DNA of 64,000 bases, taken from NCBI RefSeq assembly GCF_013114835.1, contig NZ_JAAVLW010000006.1, positions 252,001 through 316,000 of the forward strand, read 5' to 3'. This document shows positions 34,658 to 42,762 of the stretch, one piece after another. The position numbers were made by a program, and so were the translations under genes. Numbering within the stretch: position 1 is the first letter of the stretch; each line of letters begins with the position of its first letter. Source of the stretch: Bradyrhizobium archetypum. Lineage in GTDB: Bacteria; Pseudomonadota; Alphaproteobacteria; Rhizobiales; Xanthobacteraceae. The notes below the pieces were generated by a model. That model did no database searches. It saw only the letters and a program-made list of their open reading frames with translations, and was not told where the DNA came from.

Positions 34658-35077
34658 ATGCGAGCGAGTCGAATTTCCCTGAGCTTTGCGCTAGCGCTCG
34701 GTTGCGGAACCACCATTCAGAGTACCGCGCTTTCGCAAGAGTACCGAGGAACGTGGGAACAGCAAAGGGCGTGCACGCCTGACGTCTGGCGGTTATGCAG
34801 CTCGCAAATTCCAGACGTGGACAGGATCGTGGCTTGCTTACGGCGAAATGCTCCGCAACTCAGCGACCAGTGCCGCGCGGTCTTTGCACAACGCGATGCA
34901 CCTTCACGTGGTGAGGATCGCGAGTACGGGCAACGGCGCTACGATCGAGAGTATGGGCCACGGCGGTACGATCCAGATTATGGGCCAAGACCTTACGACA
35001 GGGACTACGGGCCACGGCCTTACTACGGTCCAAGGCCTTACTATGGTCCAGCGCCTTATGATTATAACGACGACTAA
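34658..35077 (+). CDS. Secreted Cys-rich-repeat protein with YGPRxYD tandem tail
   Basis: 139 residues. Signal peptide MRASRISLSFALALGCGTTIQSTALS (1-26). A four-Cys module follows (ACTPDVWRLCSSQIPDVDRIVACLRRNAPQLSDQCRAVF, about 38-76), with spacing C-x8-C-x12-C-x11-C, as in the protein encoded at 60019. The C-terminal 50 residues are tandem Tyr/Gly/Pro/Arg repeats (EYGPRRYDP, DYGPRPYDR and shorter YGPRPY). AAGAAGGCGG precedes the ATG. It is divergent from the DUF1269 gene across a FixK box. Probably a periplasmic or surface protein. Confidence 0.78.
   Translation: MRASRISLSFALALGCGTTIQSTALSQEYRGTWEQQRACTPDVWRLCSSQIPDVDRIVACLRRNAPQLSDQCRAVFAQRDAPSRGEDREYGQRRYDREYGPRRYDPDYGPRPYDRDYGPRPYYGPRPYYGPAPYDYNDD
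34922..35059 (+). repeat. In-frame tandem repeat, 3 x 27 bp then 21 and 2 x 18 bp
   Basis: Units beginning GAGTACGGG, GAGTATGGG and GATTATGGG are 27 bp each (34922-35002). A 21-bp unit (35003-35023) and two 18-bp units (35024-35059) follow, each with TA(C/T)GG(G/T)CCA. All keep the reading frame, so length variants would change only the number of YGPRPY motifs. Confidence 0.8.
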
Positions 35078-35943
35078 GACTGGCCATTTTCATCGGTCTT
35101 GGCGCTGCAAACGGATTGAGATGTCCGTGCTGCCGATGCTGTTAGTTGGTCGGACGCTGGCAAAGCGTCTCAAAGGTGCTCTCGCGCGAGATCAACACGT
35201 GCGGTACATCGCCTGTAGGGGGCTTTCTGCGTAGGAAGATCGTTCGGACCTCAGACCACCGCGATCAGCGATCCACCGTCTCACAGGTGCGGGATACATT
35301 GCATTGCAGCACTTGCGCCGCCCCCGGGTCCGTGACCGGCCGTGCACGAGGGCCGAAATTCCAAGCCGCGTCCCATTATCGGCGGGTGAGCGCGGCTTTA
35401 TGTTGAGCCAATCTTTTGACCCGCCGCCGCAATGGGGGCGATTACAGCATTTGCATACCAGCCCCGCGAGGATTGCCAAAAGCATCAATGTGAACAGACG
35501 GCACGCGCATTTGTCGGAAAATTGCCCATGCAATGCCGCTGTTCATCCTCGATGTGAAAAGTAACGGTACGAAACTACACCAGCTCGAGGTAAGCTTTGG
35601 CCTCGACCGGGAAGCGATCGAGCACAGCCGAGACTTGGCGGCGCGACTTCGGCAGCGGCATTTCCGCGCCAGCGCAACCTAGTGATCACGGTCCTCGACC
35701 AAATCGGGTGTGAAGATCCACGAGGAACTCATCTTTCCCGACTAGCCAGACACCTGCTCACCTGAACGGAGCCGGGCACGTGGGGTGGATGTTTTTCGCG
35801 CGTTTGCGCGCACAAGGGATAGAACCTGTTGACATAGGTCAATTCGATCAATCTAGCACGCCTCAAAGCTGACTTCGGGTGTCATTCGCGGCTTCACCTC
35901 ACAAACCTGCTGCATTGGCGCCTCAATCACAGGAGGAAGTGCC
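35078..35943. other. 866-bp gene-poor stretch inside the island
   Basis: No convincing full gene on either strand. A 28-codon minus-strand frame at 35575-35661 (MPLPKSRRQVSAVLDRFPVEAKAYLELV) looks like the tail of a lost gene. The inverted pair GTGCTCTCGCGCGAG... near 35180 is weak. The last 120 bp hold a FixK-type box and the leader of the Gly-rich gene. The region reads as decayed sequence. Confidence 0.55.
35829..35842. promoter_or_regulatory. FixK/FNR-type box
   Basis: TTGACATAGGTCAA fits TTGA-N6-TCAA with 5-bp inverted arms TTGAC/GTCAA. Its centre is 108 bp upstream of the Gly-rich secreted protein gene at 35944, giving a predicted leader of about 67 nt. A TTGACA hexamer overlaps it. 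Confidence 0.7.
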
Positions 35944-36345
35944 ATGCTCCGCTACATTCTCATCGCCGTTGCAGCAACCGTTCTGCTAGCCGCAACCCTC
36001 ATCCCCGATGACGCTTACGCTCGCCGCGGCGGAGGCGGCGGCTTTCGTGGCGGTGGAGGCGGATTTCACGCCGGAGGCGTCCGCGGCGGCGGCATGCATG
36101 CTGGCCGTATTGCACGCCCATCGCATCCGATAGCGGGTCGTCCGATAGCAGGTCGCCCCGGCCGTCCAGTTGCGGGTTATCCAGGCTATGGTCGCGGCTA
36201 TTATCGGCCAGGATGGGGCTATGGAGCCGCTGCAGTTGGTGCGGCGGCTGCGGCGGGCCCGTATGGCTATTACGGGAGCTACGGCTGCTACTATGACAAC
36301 TACGGTCAGTACATCTGTCCCGGGCAATATCCATATCGGTACTGA
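35944..36345 (+). CDS. Secreted Gly/Tyr-rich protein
   Basis: 133 residues, CAGGAGGAAGTGCC before the ATG. Signal peptide MLRYILIAVAATVLLAATLIPDDAYA (1-26), then RRGGGGGFRGGGGGFHAGGVRGGGMHAG, HPIAGRPIAGRPGRPVAGYPGYGRGYYRP, a short hydrophobic Ala/Gly stretch and GYYGSYGCYYDNYGQYICPGQYPYRY with two Cys. Low-complexity envelope protein type common in Bradyrhizobium. A FixK-type box lies upstream and a hairpin directly downstream, so it is a single-gene unit. Confidence 0.82.
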   Translation: MLRYILIAVAATVLLAATLIPDDAYARRGGGGGFRGGGGGFHAGGVRGGGMHAGRIARPSHPIAGRPIAGRPGRPVAGYPGYGRGYYRPGWGYGAAAVGAAAAAGPYGYYGSYGCYYDNYGQYICPGQYPYRY

Positions 36346-36359
36346 TACGATTGTCCGAA

Positions 36360-36389
36360 TTCAGGGCGGCGGTCTTTCGCCGTCCTGAA
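36360..36389 (+). terminator. Hairpin terminator after the Gly-rich gene
   Basis: TTCAGGGCGGCG (36360-36371) pairs with CGCCGTCCTGAA (36378-36389) with one G-U pair, loop GTCTTT. It lies 15 bp after the stop codon; a pyrimidine-rich CTCTCTT follows. Confidence 0.7.
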
Positions 36390-37147
36390 CTCTCTTGGAG
36401 GACCTCCAGGAGCAAACTCATCGATGGCTGCCATCAATTGCGGATCCGATCCGATATGTGCAGCCTCTTGATCCGCTGGATACTGTGCAGCGATCCGAGC
36501 ATCAGGGGAATTAGTCTTCCGCACGTTGCCGCGAATTCAGTACCCGTCGCCCTCTATGCTGGAACAAGCGCGTTCTTCAAACGTTTGTGGTCCGGTTGAT
36601 CGAGTGGTCTCTCGCACCATCCCGCGCCAAGAGTGACGAGTGCCGATAACGACAAAGCCAAGGGTGACAGGCGTCCGACGGGACCGACGTCTCAACGGCC
36701 AAGAGTCCAAAGGCCAGGGTCCAACCGGCCAGTGCAAAGCGAGCATCAACCCTGCGGCAGCCGCCAGTCTGTCCGCAGCTAACTGGCAGCGCAAATGCGA
36801 CACGAAAGCCGCAAGGCTTTTAGGACCACCGGTCGCGCCGGTGGTCCTTTTCTTTTGAGCGGCAGAAATGCGCGCAGTTGCTATTCGGCGCGTGTTCGCC
36901 AGCCATCGCGATACTCGGCGTCGCTCAACTGCTCCACGCGCCCGCGCCGTCCACCAAGGGCTGATCGGCGCTCACATACGGGGACTCACAGGGAATTGAC
37001 GAGAATAGCTACTGATCTCGCAAGCGCAACGCGAAGCGGATTCGAACCGAAATTGTGAAACATTGGCTTGGTGTACCTTATGGTACTCGCGGTTTTTGCT
37101 GGCCGCAAAAGTTTGGTTTATCTGCTGCTTGGCGGTCTTCTTGGATG
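36390..37147. other. 758-bp right end of the island, no supported gene
   Basis: Short frames exist on both strands but none has a ribosome-binding site, family similarity or sensible composition. The stretch holds the strong terminator at 36822-36857, an inverted GTACC-TTAT-GGTAC at about 37072-37085, and ends in the right att copy. Confidence 0.6.
36822..36857 (+). terminator. Canonical Rho-independent terminator without an upstream gene
   Basis: AGGACCACCGG (36822-36832), loop TCGCG, CCGGTGGTCCT (36838-36848), then TTTCTTTTG. It is the most canonical terminator in the window, oriented for + strand transcription. The preceding 430 bp contain no supported gene, so it may end a small RNA or belong to a deleted gene. 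Confidence 0.85.
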
Positions 37148-37164
37148 CCGGCCAGGGGCACCAT
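37148..37164 (+). repeat. Right att copy of the island
   Basis: CCGGCCAGGGGCACCAT, identical to 31342-31358 at the end of tRNA-Leu. The next base begins the stop codon (complement) of the small gene at 37165, so the uninterrupted chromosome would have tRNA-Leu directly followed by that gene. Confidence 0.88.
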
Positions 37165-37509
37165 TCAATGCCAACGATCGCCGGTTACCCTCGGGATTCC
37201 TGCCACGACATCAGGCCGGTTCTTTTCGAGCCAGGCCGCAGCCTCCGAGCCGTCGACGATACACTCGAATGTTTGCCAGGTTGGGTCCTCCAGGGATTCC
37301 AGCTGCAGGCGCGTCGCCGCGTACTCGACGAGGTCATGCACGCGTTCGTATCCTCGTCGGTGCTCCACGGACTCTGCGATCGCTGTGCTTGCCCACCCTC
37401 GTTGGGCCAAATCGACAATGCTTGGAGCATCGGCCTCGCAGAACCATGGTGTGGCATCGAACTCGATACACAGGACATTATCGGCGGTATGGCAAGTAGC
37501 GCGGATCAT
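37165..37509 (-). CDS. Hypothetical protein downstream of the glutamate dehydrogenase gene
   Basis: 114 residues: MIRATCHTADNVLCIEFDATPWFCEADAPSIVDLAQRGWASTAIAESVE, then a helical segment and WQTFECIVDGSEAAAWLEKNRPD. Balanced composition and AAAGGGCACCCA before the ATG support coding. No family recognised. It follows the glutamate dehydrogenase stop by 28 bp on the same strand and is probably cotranscribed. Its stop codon abuts the right att site, so it marks the intact chromosomal flank. Confidence 0.7.
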   Translation of the reverse strand: MIRATCHTADNVLCIEFDATPWFCEADAPSIVDLAQRGWASTAIAESVEHRRGYERVHDLVEYAATRLQLESLEDPTWQTFECIVDGSEAAAWLEKNRPDVVAGIPRVTGDRWH

Positions 37510-37537
37510 TGGGTGCCCTTTCAGCCGTGCGTGCCCG

Positions 37538-40500
37538 TCAGCGCTTGATCAGGTCCCCGAGCAAATTGGCCGCCACCGTCAGCTTTGCAAGCGTCAGGCC
37601 GCTGGCCGCGATCTCCTCGACCAGGCGGCGGATGCGTGTCGCTTCAGGGTGAGTAGCAAGCCAGTTGGCAACGGCCTGCTGGCCGGACTCGCCGGTCGCC
37701 AACACGTTGACGACCAGTGTTCTTTCCGCAGCCGCGATCTGGTCAACGGCGCGATCGATGGCGAGACGTTCGTAATTATCGTTCGCGGGCACGCTACGCG
37801 CGGCGGCGATGATGCGATCGAGGCTGAAATCGGCCTCGGCGGCGAAGAAGGTGGTGGCGGCGTCACCGATGGCGCGGTTGGTGCGCTCCGCAACGGTCAC
37901 GATATCCGGTGCCGCGACCAGGGCATCGAGATCAGCGAGCTCGGCGGCAAGGTCGGCCGGCACGCCGGCATCGATCAGATCCTGCCGTCGCTTGGTGCGC
38001 CCGGCCCGCAAGTCCTCCGGCAGGGTCTCGTCGAGCCCGGCGGCAATCTGCCGGATCCCGGGGCAGAAGCGTGCGATCACGGCATCGAGACCCGCCTTGA
38101 AATCGACATTACGCACGTACCAGACCATGCGGGAGAGCAGGAGATCCTGAATCGCCGCGTAGAGGGTAAGTTGCAGTTGCCCGTCGATGCGGGTGTCGAG
38201 CGCGTCGATCGCAGCATTCAGCCGCCTGAGCCCGTAGCATTCGTCCACCGCCACATAGGCCATCACGATCGTCGGGATATCGGCATCGGTCTCGTCGATC
38301 AGGCGCACGACACAGGCCGGGCCGCCGCGGTTGATCACGGCATTGGCGAGACTGGTCGCGATGATCTCCCTCCGGAGCCGATGCAACTGCACCGCGGTCG
38401 GGAATTTGTCTTGAATTTCGCGCGGAAAATACTGGGACAGCTCACGGGCGAGATAAGGATCGTCGGGTACGCCGGTGACGAGCAGGTCATCGTAGAGCGT
38501 CAGCTTGGCGTAAGCGAGCAATACGGCAAGTTCAGGCCGCGTCAGGAACTGGCCGCGCCTCGTGCGTTCGGCAATCGCCGCGTCGTCGGGCAAGTACTCA
38601 ACAGCGCGGCTAAGCAGCCCGCGCTGCTCCAGCGATTGCATCAAGCGGGTGAGGAAGCCAATCTCGGCCAGGCCCTTCCGTTCGGCGAGGGAGAGCGCCA
38701 GCGTCTGCAGGTAGTTGTTGCGCAGCACCAGCGCGCCGACCTCCTCCGTCATCGCGGCGAGCAGGCTGTTGCGGTCACCCGGCGTGAGGCGTCCCTCGCG
38801 CTCGGGGCGAGCCAACGCGATCTTGATGTTGACCTCGACGTCGGACGTGTTCACGCCGGCCGAATTGTCGATCGCGTCGGTGTTGAGCTTCACGCCCTTC
38901 TGCGCCGCTTCAATGCGGCCGCGCTGGGTGACCCCGAGATTGGCGCCTTCGCCTATCACACGGGCACGGACATCCGCGCCCGTGATGCGGATTGGATCGT
39001 TGGCGCGATCGCCGACATGATCGTCGCTTTCTCCCGACGCGCGGATATAGGTGCCGATGCCGCCAAACCAAAGAAGATCCGCGCGCGCTTTCAAGATCGC
39101 GGTCATCACCTCGAAAGGCGTCGCTTGCGGCTTGTCGAGATCGAGAAGGGTCCGCAGTTCCGGTGTGAGCGGGATCGCCTTGAGCGAGCGCGAGAACACG
39201 CCGCCGCCTGGCGAGATCAGTGACTTGTTGTAGTCCTGCCAACTCGAGCGCGGCAAGTCGAACAGGCGCTTGCGTTCGGCGAAGCTGCTTGCCGGGTCGG
39301 GCGTCGGATCGACGAAGATGTCGCGATGATCGAAAGCCGCCACCAGCTTTGTCGCCGGCGACAGCAGCATGCCGTTGCCGAAGACATCGCCGGACATGTC
39401 GCCCACGCCGACCACGGTGAAGGGCACGGTCTGAATGTCAGTACCGAGCTCGCGGAAGTGACGCTTGACCGCCTCCCAGGCTCCTCGCGCCGTGATCCCC
39501 ATCTTCTTGTGATCATAGCCCTGGCTGCCGCCGGAGGCGAAGGCATCGCCGAGCCAATGCTTCTTCTCGGCCGAGATCGCGTTGGCGACGTCGGAGAAGG
39601 TCGCGGTCCCCTTGTCAGCGGCGACGACGAGGTAGGGGTCGTCGCCATCATGCCGCAGGGTGGAGTCCGGTGGCACGATGACGTCGCCGTCGAGGTTGTC
39701 GGTGAGTTCGAGCAGCGTACGAACGAAGATGCGATAGGCTGCGGTGCCCTCGGCCAGCCAGGCCTCGCGATCGGAGGGCGGCGGCAGTCGCTTGGGCACG
39801 AAACCGCCCTTGGCGCCGACGGGAACGATGACGGCGTTCTTGACCTGCTGGGCCTTGACCAGGCCGAGGATCTCCGTGCGGAAATCCTGCGGTCGGTCGG
39901 ACCAGCGCAAGCCGCCGCGCGCCACCTTGCCGAATCGTAGATGAATGCCCTCGACACGGGGCGAATAGACGAAAATCTCGTAGAGCGGTCGCGGAGCCGG
40001 CAGGTCCTCGATCCTGCGCGCCTCGAACTTGAAGGAGATCACCGGACGCGGATATCCATCGTCGCCGACCTGCCACAGGTTGGTGCGGATGGTTGCCTGC
40101 ACCAGATTGGTGAACCGGCGCAGGATGCGATCTTCATCGAGCGAGGCGACGGATTTGAGCTGCTCCTCGATCTCGGCAAGCAAGGCCGTCTCGCGTGCCG
40201 ACCGCTCTGCGTCCGTCAAGGCGAGGCGCGGGTCGAAGCGGGCCTGGAACAGCGCGACGAGGTTGGCGGTGATCGCGGCGTTCTTGCGCAGCGTTTCCCA
40301 CATATAGTCCTGGGTGAACGGCGCGCGGATCTGGTGCAGGTAGCGGGACAGCGCGCGGATAGCAGAGACTTCCCGCCAACCCAGCGCCGTACGCAGGATC
40401 AGCGCGTTGTAGCCGTCGGACTCGGCGCGATCGCGTATCACCGCCATCATCGAGGCTTCCAGGCGATGGCTGAATTCAGCGCTGATCTCGATCGGCTGGC

Positions 40501-42355
40501 CATCACTGGTCTCGATCGTCATATCGTGCAGCCATACCGGCGTCGGTCTGGCGGCGGGCACTATCTGATAAGTCCGTTCGTTGACCACGCGCAGGCCGTG
40601 ATTCTCGATCACCGGCACGCGGTAGGACAGTGACAGCGGTGCGGCGTCGGAGAAGACCTTCAGGGCGAAGCGCCTGGGGTCGTCGTGGCCCTCGTCGCGG
40701 TGAACCGAAATCGCCACCGGACGCGCTGTCGTGAGCTTTTCGATGGCGGCGATGTCGGCGATTGCCCGTTCCGCGCTGAAAACCTCGGTGTAGCCGCCGG
40801 TGAAGGCCTGGGCATAGCGGTTGGCGAGCATGCGCGCGCGCATGCCATCGGTAGACGCGTTAAGCGCGACCTTGAGCTTGTCGGCCCAGGTCGCGGCAAT
40901 GGCGCTGATCCCGGCTTCGAGTGTCGCGCGCTCGACGACGGGCGTTTTGCCGTCATAGCGCCCGATGATGTAGTGGACGCGCGCAAGAGATCCTTCGGGA
41001 AAGGACACGTAGGAGGCCGCCAGCCGTCCCTCATAGACCTGCGACAGGAAGTTGGCGACGCGCGTGCGCACGTCGGTGTCGTATTTCTCGCGCGGAATGA
41101 AGACGAGGATGGAGACGAAGCGATCGAACTTGTCCACCCGTGACAGCGCCCGGACGCGGGGGCGCTCGTAAAGGATCAGGATCTCCATGACGAAATTATA
41201 GAGGGTGTCAACGTCGACCTGGAATAGTTCGTCACGCGGATATTCTTCGAGAATATGCATGAGCGCCTTGCCCGAATGGCTGTTCGGGTCGAAGCCGGCG
41301 CGCTGCAGTACTTGCTCCACCTTGTGCCGGATATAAGGGATCTGCCGTGCCGAACGCGTGTAGGCGCCCGAGGTGAACAGACCGACAAGTCGCAATTCGC
41401 CCTCGAGCCGGCCATCGGGCGTATAGAGCTTAATGCCCACATAGTCCATGCGGATGCGGCGATGTACGCGGCTGGAGACATTAGCTTTGATCACGATGAG
41501 CAGCGTCGGCTCGCGCATGAACTCGCGAATTTCCGGAGTCATCACCACCATTTCGCTGCCGCGGCGCAGGACCTTCACATCGGGATCTCGCAGGATGCCG
41601 AGGCCTTCGCCGGTCGAGACGTCGTCAGACGCGTCGGCTTCGGGAGCGATGCGATATTCGCGCAGGCCCAGAAAGGTGAAATTGTCTGCGCACAGCCATT
41701 GCAGGAACTGGTTGGCTTCGGCGACCTCGTCGATCGGCAGTGGCGGCGGATTGGAAGAGAAGGTCCTGATCGCCTCCTCGACGCGGGCGCGCATGGGCTT
41801 CCAGTCGGTGACGCAGGCGCGGACGTCATTCAACGTCCTGGTCAGGCCGTCGATCAGCTTCTGGCGGTCGGCCTCGACGTCCAGGCGGGTGATATGGAGA
41901 TGGATCAGGCTTTCGCGCGCGCCCCTTGCTCCTTCCGGCAGTACTTCGCCGTGGAAGCGGATTAGCTGGCCTTGCTCGTCGCGCTCCACGGCGATGATCG
42001 GGTGAGCAACCAGGGTGACTTCGATGCCTTGCTCGGTGAGTTCCGCCAGGGTGGAATCGAACAGGAAGGGCATGTTGTCGTTGAGAACTTCGAGCACGGA
42101 GATCTCGCGGCCATCCGGCATCATCGGATTGACGACGCGGATATCGGCGTGACCCGCCGTGCGTCGCTGCACATGTTGCCAAGCCTGCTGGGCCAGGAAG
42201 GCCAGCGAGGTGGCTTCATAGCCGGCGAGATCCTCGCTATTGGTGTGGCCGAACAGCAGTTCGGCAAAACTCCGTGGGGCCTTGCCCAGCAGCATGCTTC
42301 CGGCCGCATCGCGGATCAGGGTTGCCCGGGCCTTGTCGTCACGCCACGCTTCCAT
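37538..42355 (-). CDS. NAD-specific glutamate dehydrogenase, large (180-kDa) class
   Basis: 1605 residues from the ATG at 42355, which follows GGAGGAGG; an in-frame ATG lies at 42460. It converts glutamate to 2-oxoglutarate and ammonium with NAD. The N-terminal 700 residues hold ACT-like regulatory domains. The catalytic domain has FGKVARGGLRWSDRPQDFRTEILGLVKAQQVKNAVIVPVGAKGGFV (with the active-site Lys), GVGDMSGDVFGNGMLLS for NAD and LLWFGGIGTYIRA. The C-terminal helical domain is complete. Enzymes of this class are allosterically controlled homotetramers or hexamers used for amino-acid catabolism. Followed by a small gene. Confidence 0.96.
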   Translation of the reverse strand: MEAWRDDKARATLIRDAAGSMLLGKAPRSFAELLFGHTNSEDLAGYEATSLAFLAQQAWQHVQRRTAGHADIRVVNPMMPDGREISVLEVLNDNMPFLFDSTLAELTEQGIEVTLVAHPIIAVERDEQGQLIRFHGEVLPEGARGARESLIHLHITRLDVEADRQKLIDGLTRTLNDVRACVTDWKPMRARVEEAIRTFSSNPPPLPIDEVAEANQFLQWLCADNFTFLGLREYRIAPEADASDDVSTGEGLGILRDPDVKVLRRGSEMVVMTPEIREFMREPTLLIVIKANVSSRVHRRIRMDYVGIKLYTPDGRLEGELRLVGLFTSGAYTRSARQIPYIRHKVEQVLQRAGFDPNSHSGKALMHILEEYPRDELFQVDVDTLYNFVMEILILYERPRVRALSRVDKFDRFVSILVFIPREKYDTDVRTRVANFLSQVYEGRLAASYVSFPEGSLARVHYIIGRYDGKTPVVERATLEAGISAIAATWADKLKVALNASTDGMRARMLANRYAQAFTGGYTEVFSAERAIADIAAIEKLTTARPVAISVHRDEGHDDPRRFALKVFSDAAPLSLSYRVPVIENHGLRVVNERTYQIVPAARPTPVWLHDMTIETSDGQPIEISAEFSHRLEASMMAVIRDRAESDGYNALILRTALGWREVSAIRALSRYLHQIRAPFTQDYMWETLRKNAAITANLVALFQARFDPRLALTDAERSARETALLAEIEEQLKSVASLDEDRILRRFTNLVQATIRTNLWQVGDDGYPRPVISFKFEARRIEDLPAPRPLYEIFVYSPRVEGIHLRFGKVARGGLRWSDRPQDFRTEILGLVKAQQVKNAVIVPVGAKGGFVPKRLPPPSDREAWLAEGTAAYRIFVRTLLELTDNLDGDVIVPPDSTLRHDGDDPYLVVAADKGTATFSDVANAISAEKKHWLGDAFASGGSQGYDHKKMGITARGAWEAVKRHFRELGTDIQTVPFTVVGVGDMSGDVFGNGMLLSPATKLVAAFDHRDIFVDPTPDPASSFAERKRLFDLPRSSWQDYNKSLISPGGGVFSRSLKAIPLTPELRTLLDLDKPQATPFEVMTAILKARADLLWFGGIGTYIRASGESDDHVGDRANDPIRITGADVRARVIGEGANLGVTQRGRIEAAQKGVKLNTDAIDNSAGVNTSDVEVNIKIALARPEREGRLTPGDRNSLLAAMTEEVGALVLRNNYLQTLALSLAERKGLAEIGFLTRLMQSLEQRGLLSRAVEYLPDDAAIAERTRRGQFLTRPELAVLLAYAKLTLYDDLLVTGVPDDPYLARELSQYFPREIQDKFPTAVQLHRLRREIIATSLANAVINRGGPACVVRLIDETDADIPTIVMAYVAVDECYGLRRLNAAIDALDTRIDGQLQLTLYAAIQDLLLSRMVWYVRNVDFKAGLDAVIARFCPGIRQIAAGLDETLPEDLRAGRTKRRQDLIDAGVPADLAAELADLDALVAAPDIVTVAERTNRAIGDAATTFFAAEADFSLDRIIAAARSVPANDNYERLAIDRAVDQIAAAERTLVVNVLATGESGQQAVANWLATHPEATRIRRLVEEIAASGLTLAKLTVAANLLGDLIKR

Positions 42356-42762
42356 AACCTCCTCCATTTCTCGCAACGTCCGACCGCAATCGCGATCATC
42401 AGCTTGATTCTGGAGTGCATTCCGTCGAGCGCCGTAGTCTTGACTGCGATCAAACGGCACGAAATCTCCGGTCTCGTAACTTTGATACTACCACCGCCGA
42501 GCGGCCAAGGCGCGCGAAGTCGTGGCGCGCACGCCGAAATGCCTTCGACCGGGTCGTACAAAATCCAAAGTAATTTCAATTACGTACATGTTCGCTATTT
42601 TAGTCTACGTGGGCGCGGCCGCGCAGAATCGCGAGCGCGATGTCCGGCCAAGCTCGGGCATGCGCGAGCGAAGACGGACAGCCTTCGCCGACCTGGCAGG
42701 CCCGTCACGCGGTCAGGCCGGCAACATCAGGCACATCCGGAAGCCAAATCCGAGACCGTGTC
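42356..42762. other. Promoter region upstream of the glutamate dehydrogenase gene
   Basis: About 400 bp between the dehydrogenase start and the stop of the binding-protein gene, both on the minus strand. An AT-rich tract near 42563-42605 (aaagtaatttcaattacgta) is the likely promoter zone. No gene or clear operator seen. Confidence 0.5.

Larger units (their letters stand above)
31342..37164. mobile_element. Decayed genomic island integrated at tRNA-Leu
   Basis: A 5.8-kb segment bounded by the 17-bp direct repeat at the tRNA-Leu 3' end and at 37148. Right after the tRNA lies a multiply frameshifted P4-type integrase, the standard order for such elements. Inside are a truncated HTH gene, two broken genes (32485, 32932), small secreted or membrane proteins and long gene-poor stretches that look more AT-rich than the flanking core. 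No intact integrase or mobilisation gene remains, so it is probably immobile. Surviving genes have FixK/FNR-type boxes. Confidence 0.82.

Noticed and set aside
34922-35059. Tandem repeats as a CRISPR array
   Set aside because: Units are contiguous without spacers, differ in sequence and keep the reading frame of a protein.
35304-35564. 86-codon frame on the + strand in the island gap
   Set aside because: No start signal, no signal peptide or domain, mixed shadow-like composition.
37078-37164. A second tRNA at the right att site
   Set aside because: Only the last 17 bp match tRNA-Leu; there is no acceptor 5' strand, D arm or anticodon arm.
37055-39223. 722-codon open frame on the + strand
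   Set aside because: It lies antisense to the glutamate dehydrogenase gene, has Arg/His/Gly-rich shadow composition and no domain. High GC keeps antisense frames open.
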